A stretch of DNA of 64,000 nt from Candidatus Woesearchaeota archaeon (GTDB taxonomy: Archaea > Nanobdellota > Nanobdellia > Woesearchaeales > GW2011-AR15): contig JAFGJW010000015.1 in NCBI GenBank assembly GCA_016928835.1, forward strand, positions 1 to 64,000, read 5' to 3'. Shown here one piece after another: positions 60,971 through 64,000 of this stretch. The first letter of the stretch is position 1; the number at the start of each line of letters is the position of its first letter. The notes beneath the pieces were generated by a model. The model was not told the origin of the DNA, ran no database searches, and saw only the letters and a program-made list of their open reading frames with translations. Made by a program: the position numbers and the translations under genes.

Positions 60971-62320
60971 TTATACACCAATCTCTTTTTTAATAGACTC
61001 GGCTATTTTATTTGCCAGTTTCTTAATCAATATGTCATCTCGCCCCTCCAACATTACTCTTGCCATCATCTGCGTCCCCGAATAACGGACAATTATCCTG
61101 CCCTCCTTTCCCAGCTCTTTCTCTGCCTTGGAAAGAGCTTCCTGCACAGCTGGCAGTTGTTCAAAGGGAAGCTTTTTCTTGACACCTACATTGATTAATA
61201 CTTGCGGCAATGTATCCAAAACTTTGGCTAAAGCTGAAAGCTTTTTATTCTTATTCTGCATCAGCTTAAGAACCTGCAGTGCAGCAATTGTACCGTCTCC
61301 GGTTGTATTGTGGTCGAGGAATATAATGTGGCCTGATTGTTCTCCACCAAGATTGTAATGATTTTTACGCATTTCTTCTATAACATACCTGTCCCCGTTT
61401 TTAACTCGAATAACATTCATGCCCTGCTTCTGCATTAAAAAATCTATGGCAAGATTTGAGTATTCTGTCACAACAACAGCATTATTTGACAATTGATCTT
61501 TCTCACTTAGATTCAACGCACACATTGCCATGATCTGGTCTCCATCTAATATGTTGCCCTTTTCATCAACAAGTATGATCCTGTCTGCATCACCATCCAA
61601 AGCTATCCCAATATCTGCATTATGACCGAGAACAGCTGCCCTAACAATTTCTGGGTGCAGGGCCCCACATTCTTTATTGATATTTTGACCATCCGGTTTA
61701 TTATACATCACTATTAGCTCTGCACCAAGCTCAGCAAATATCTTCGGGCTGACCTTGTATGCTGCGCCGTTGGCACAATCTAGAGCAATTCTAATGCCTT
61801 TAAGAGACAAGTTATTTATGGAGCCCTTGGCAAATTCTATATATCTACCATCTGCATCATCAATCCTGTGTGCTCTGCCAATTTGGTCAGCTGGAACATT
61901 ATAGGTGTCTAAATTTTTGCCAAATATAAGTTGCTCTATTTTTTCTTCAGTACTGTCAGGCAGCTTAAAGCCTGCATTATCAAAGAATTTTATGCCGTTG
62001 TCTTCTGCTGGATTATGTGAAGCAGAGATCACAATTCCCGCATCTGCCGCAAATGATCTCGTTAAATGGGCGATAGCTGGTGTCGGCATAGGTCCTACAA
62101 GAAACACATCTGCTCCTGTAGAAGTAATTCCTGACGTTAATGCGTATTCTAGCATATACCCAGATAATCTCGTATCCTTTCCAATAAGGAAAACAGGCTT
62201 TTTCTTACCGTTTCTTAAAATAACAGAAGCTGCTTTGCCAAGTTTTAAAGCTAGGTCTGCGGTTATTGGGTATTTATTAGCTATGCCCCGTACTCCATCT
62301 GTCCCGAAAAGTTTTCTCAT
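60971..62320 (-). CDS. glmM: Phosphoglucosamine mutase
   Basis: A 449-residue alpha-D-phosphohexomutase. It starts MRKLFGTDGVRGIANKYPIT, a GlmM hallmark. The phospho-Ser is in VISASHNPAEDNG near residue 100, the metal loop is ALDGDADRIILVD, the sugar loop is GGEQSGHIIF and the phosphate loop is IVRYSGTQMMARVM. It converts glucosamine-6-P to glucosamine-1-P. It starts the minus-strand block followed by the IMPase (10-base gap), GlmU-like and GlmS genes. Length and motifs match the bacterial GlmM pattern closely. Confidence 0.95.
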   Translation of the reverse strand: MRKLFGTDGVRGIANKYPITADLALKLGKAASVILRNGKKKPVFLIGKDTRLSGYMLEYALTSGITSTGADVFLVGPMPTPAIAHLTRSFAADAGIVISASHNPAEDNGIKFFDNAGFKLPDSTEEKIEQLIFGKNLDTYNVPADQIGRAHRIDDADGRYIEFAKGSINNLSLKGIRIALDCANGAAYKVSPKIFAELGAELIVMYNKPDGQNINKECGALHPEIVRAAVLGHNADIGIALDGDADRIILVDEKGNILDGDQIMAMCALNLSEKDQLSNNAVVVTEYSNLAIDFLMQKQGMNVIRVKNGDRYVIEEMRKNHYNLGGEQSGHIIFLDHNTTGDGTIAALQVLKLMQNKNKKLSALAKVLDTLPQVLINVGVKKKLPFEQLPAVQEALSKAEKELGKEGRIIVRYSGTQMMARVMLEGRDDILIKKLANKIAESIKKEIGV

Positions 62321-62558
62321 GGTCTCACTCCTTTTGAAGTCTCCTTATTTAAATATTTAATTCAAAAAAGATTTATAACAAAATAAAATAAAGACACATA
62401 TAACAATAATAATCAATAATAGATTGCTATTTGCTGCTAGAAATAAAGAAAAAGAAATATTTACAATATAAAACGTAATTAAAATACTAAAAATTCTTTA
62501 AATTTCTTTAAATATTATAGAAAATTATATAAATATTATAATTTTTTTTATAATAAAG

Positions 62559-63485
62559 ATGGGACAATATTTAGTAAAGGAGAAGGAGGGGAAGTTGTAT
62601 TACAGCGACGCTATCATTGTAGAAGAGCCCTCTGCTTTGAAACTAATTGACCACCCCATCAGAGTCAAACTAATCGAGACTCTGGCTGAAAAGCCGATGT
62701 ATCCTGCCGAGTTGGCCAAAAAGCTCAAGATGCATGAACAAAAAGTATATTACCACATAAAACAACTACTAAATGCTGGCATTTTAGAAATTGTTGAAAG
62801 AGAAGAAATAAGAGGCACTATCGCTAAGATATTCAAACCCAAGTGCCTCAATTATGCAGTTAGTTTATCAAAAGAATGGCATCTGCTCCAAGAACTTTCA
62901 AAGAAAAAAGAAAGTGCCCTTCTAAGTTTTTTGCTACCTTTTATCCATGAATCAAAAATCAATTCCTTGTTTATAGTCGGCTCTCCAGACCCCCATGGTC
63001 CACACAAAGCCAGGGCAAGAGACGGCCACTATGCTATTGACTTAGCTTTATTTCTTGGACAGTTTTGCACCATGGACAATACTTTCCATACAAAACTTGA
63101 TGTGGATACTGATTTGAAAGAAGATACAAATTTTATTATAGTTGGTGGTCCGGTTACAAATGTTGCCTGTGCAAAAATAAACGACTTCCTTCCAGCCAAG
63201 TTCTCTGATAAAAAACCCTGGGGGATAATCTCAAAAATAAAGACTTATACTGATGATTCTATAGGCCTAATTGCGCGAATCCCTAATCCTTACAACTCAA
63301 ATTATAAGGTGCTCGTATTGGCCGGCATAAGATTCATAGGTACAAAAGCTGCTGTAATGGCTTTTACTAGTAACATGAAACTTGTGCTTAGCAGATTTAG
63401 TGATCAGAAAGAGTTTTGTGCTATTGTGCAGGGATTTGATCTGGACGGAGATGGAAAAATTGATAATATAGAAGTCTTAGAATGA
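62559..63485 (+). CDS. ArsR-type HTH regulator with C-terminal S-layer-like domain
   Basis: A 308-residue protein. After a short leader, residues 25-90 hold a winged HTH (LIDHPIRVKLIETLAEKPMYPAELAKKLKMHEQKVYYHIKQLLNAGILEIVEREE). The second half (about 130-308) contains VGSPDPHGPHKARARDGHYAIDLALFLGQF and IIVGGPVTNVACAKINDFLP, a glycine-rich GGPVTN motif seen in archaeal S-layer-associated domains, and an EF-hand-like FDLDGDGKID near the end. No transmembrane helix, so it is cytoplasmic. A TATA box (about 62524-62537) gives a leaderless start. It overlaps the next gene by four bases. Target genes unknown. Confidence 0.75.
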   Translation: MGQYLVKEKEGKLYYSDAIIVEEPSALKLIDHPIRVKLIETLAEKPMYPAELAKKLKMHEQKVYYHIKQLLNAGILEIVEREEIRGTIAKIFKPKCLNYAVSLSKEWHLLQELSKKKESALLSFLLPFIHESKINSLFIVGSPDPHGPHKARARDGHYAIDLALFLGQFCTMDNTFHTKLDVDTDLKEDTNFIIVGGPVTNVACAKINDFLPAKFSDKKPWGIISKIKTYTDDSIGLIARIPNPYNSNYKVLVLAGIRFIGTKAAVMAFTSNMKLVLSRFSDQKEFCAIVQGFDLDGDGKIDNIEVLE

Positions 63486-63916
63486 GAAAAAAAAGTGGAT
63501 TATTGTTAATATTTGCACTTGTTTTATTCAGCAGTTGCACATATAAACAGCAGGATAATATTCACCCAGTAATCAACGGACACAAAGAAGGCGTTGCACT
63601 TATGATAGCAACAGATAAAACACTCTATCACTCCAACGAATTAATTAATATAACCATATCTGCTATCTCAACACAGCCGCTGGATAATGCAACTTTCATA
63701 CTTAGAGGCATCTATTCAGGATACTGGAGACTTGATCAGACTTTCTTATTGACTTTAGAACCTGATAAGATGGAGAAAATAAATGTTTTGTACACAACAC
63801 CGGCCTGCAACAGGTGTTCTGGAATCAGTGAGGGCGCATATGACATTAATGCAGAACTTGTTAAAGATTCAATTGTCTTGGCAAATTATACCATCAGTGT
63901 TGAGATAAAACAATAG
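63482..63916 (+). CDS. Lipoprotein-like surface protein
   Basis: A 144-residue protein. The N-terminus MRKKSGLLLIFALVLFSSCTYKQ is a signal peptide ending in a lipobox-like FSSC, so Cys19 could carry a lipid. The rest is one beta-sandwich domain (ATDKTLYHSNELINITISAISTQ, FILRGIYSGYWRLDQTFLL) with a CNRC motif. It overlaps the HTH regulator gene by four bases (ATGA), so the two are co-translated. Function unknown. Confidence 0.75.
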   Translation: MRKKSGLLLIFALVLFSSCTYKQQDNIHPVINGHKEGVALMIATDKTLYHSNELINITISAISTQPLDNATFILRGIYSGYWRLDQTFLLTLEPDKMEKINVLYTTPACNRCSGISEGAYDINAELVKDSIVLANYTISVEIKQ

Positions 63917-64000
63917 GCTGCTAAAAACAGAAGATACCTTTGTATGCGCATATCCCCTTTATTCTTTACACAAAGAGTCTTGCAGCCAGTACATTTTTTG
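63917..64000 (-). pseudogene. Possible transposase zinc-ribbon remnant entering from the right
   Basis: Read on the minus strand from the window edge, a frame gives CTGCKTLCVKNKGDMRIQRY, with a C-x-x-C, a VKN and a QRY in the spacing of insertion-sequence transposase N-termini. The residues after QRY do not keep the second Cys pair, so it would be decayed or coincidental. Only 84 bases are visible, so the call is weak. Confidence 0.22.

Noticed and set aside
1-64000. CRISPR array, prophage or intact insertion sequence
   Set aside because: No regularly spaced repeats, no cas, integrase, terminase or capsid genes were seen. The only mobile-type traces are the HicBA repeat and a weak fragment at the right edge.

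Overview
The window is AT-rich, gene-dense archaeal DNA, most likely from a DPANN archaeon of the Woesearchaeota/Pacearchaeota type. The archaeal marks are TATA boxes 25-50 bases upstream of genes and tRNA/5S genes, an AglB-type oligosaccharyltransferase, a geranylgeranyl-reductase-family enzyme, SecF-SecD in archaeal order, aRNase J, an MBF1-type regulator, intron-containing tRNA-Leu genes and an unlinked 5S rRNA gene. The placement within DPANN is inference from gene style (very compact operons, many small zinc ribbons, lineage-type surface proteins), not from a phylogeny.

Layout. 1-8280 (minus) is an operon of membrane-anchored, pilin-like and Cys-rich surface proteins, interrupted by a HicBA toxin-antitoxin cassette that is flanked by a duplicated 3' end of one operon gene. 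8350-11017 is secF-secD. 11128-14268 holds an antiporter-like protein, AlaX tRNA editing and small zinc-ribbon and winged-helix proteins. 14343-18350 is a small sugar-metabolism/glycosyltransferase group. 18382-22085 encodes two surface proteins, one probably the S-layer. 22297-35560 (plus) is a lipid/N-glycosylation island: geranylgeranyl reductase family, AglB, a pair of four-helix EamA/SMR proteins (candidate flippase), a UDP-sugar epimerase, three GT-C membrane proteins, a processive GT2 and a membrane thioredoxin. It is followed by a 1451-residue sequon-rich surface protein that is a natural glycosylation substrate.

39968-49162 (minus) carries MBF1, a THUMP methyltransferase, bacterial-type GyrA, small and membrane proteins, ScpB with an unknown partner and a lamin-tail surface protein. 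49404-51010 is a run of three coiled-coil genes. 51046-51504 holds two adjacent tRNA-Leu genes, the first apparently broken by three introns. Then come a GyrI-like protein, DUF5752, CBS, RNase J coupled to a T4-endonuclease-V-type glycosylase, 5S rRNA, a C-terminally short NEMF/RqcH protein and an SGNH hydrolase. 57226-62320 (minus) is a GlmM / IMPase-like / GlmU-like / GlmS block making UDP-GlcNAc, the likely feedstock for the glycosylation island. The right end has a HTH regulator and a lipoprotein-like gene.

The strongest unusual signals are the 286-base tRNA-Leu(CAA) gene with two introns in its D-arm, the HicBA cassette bracketed by a copy of a host gene's tail, the pilin-like operon, the GT-C/unknown-domain fusion and the short NEMF ending against the 5S gene. 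No CRISPR array, intact transposon or prophage was seen.
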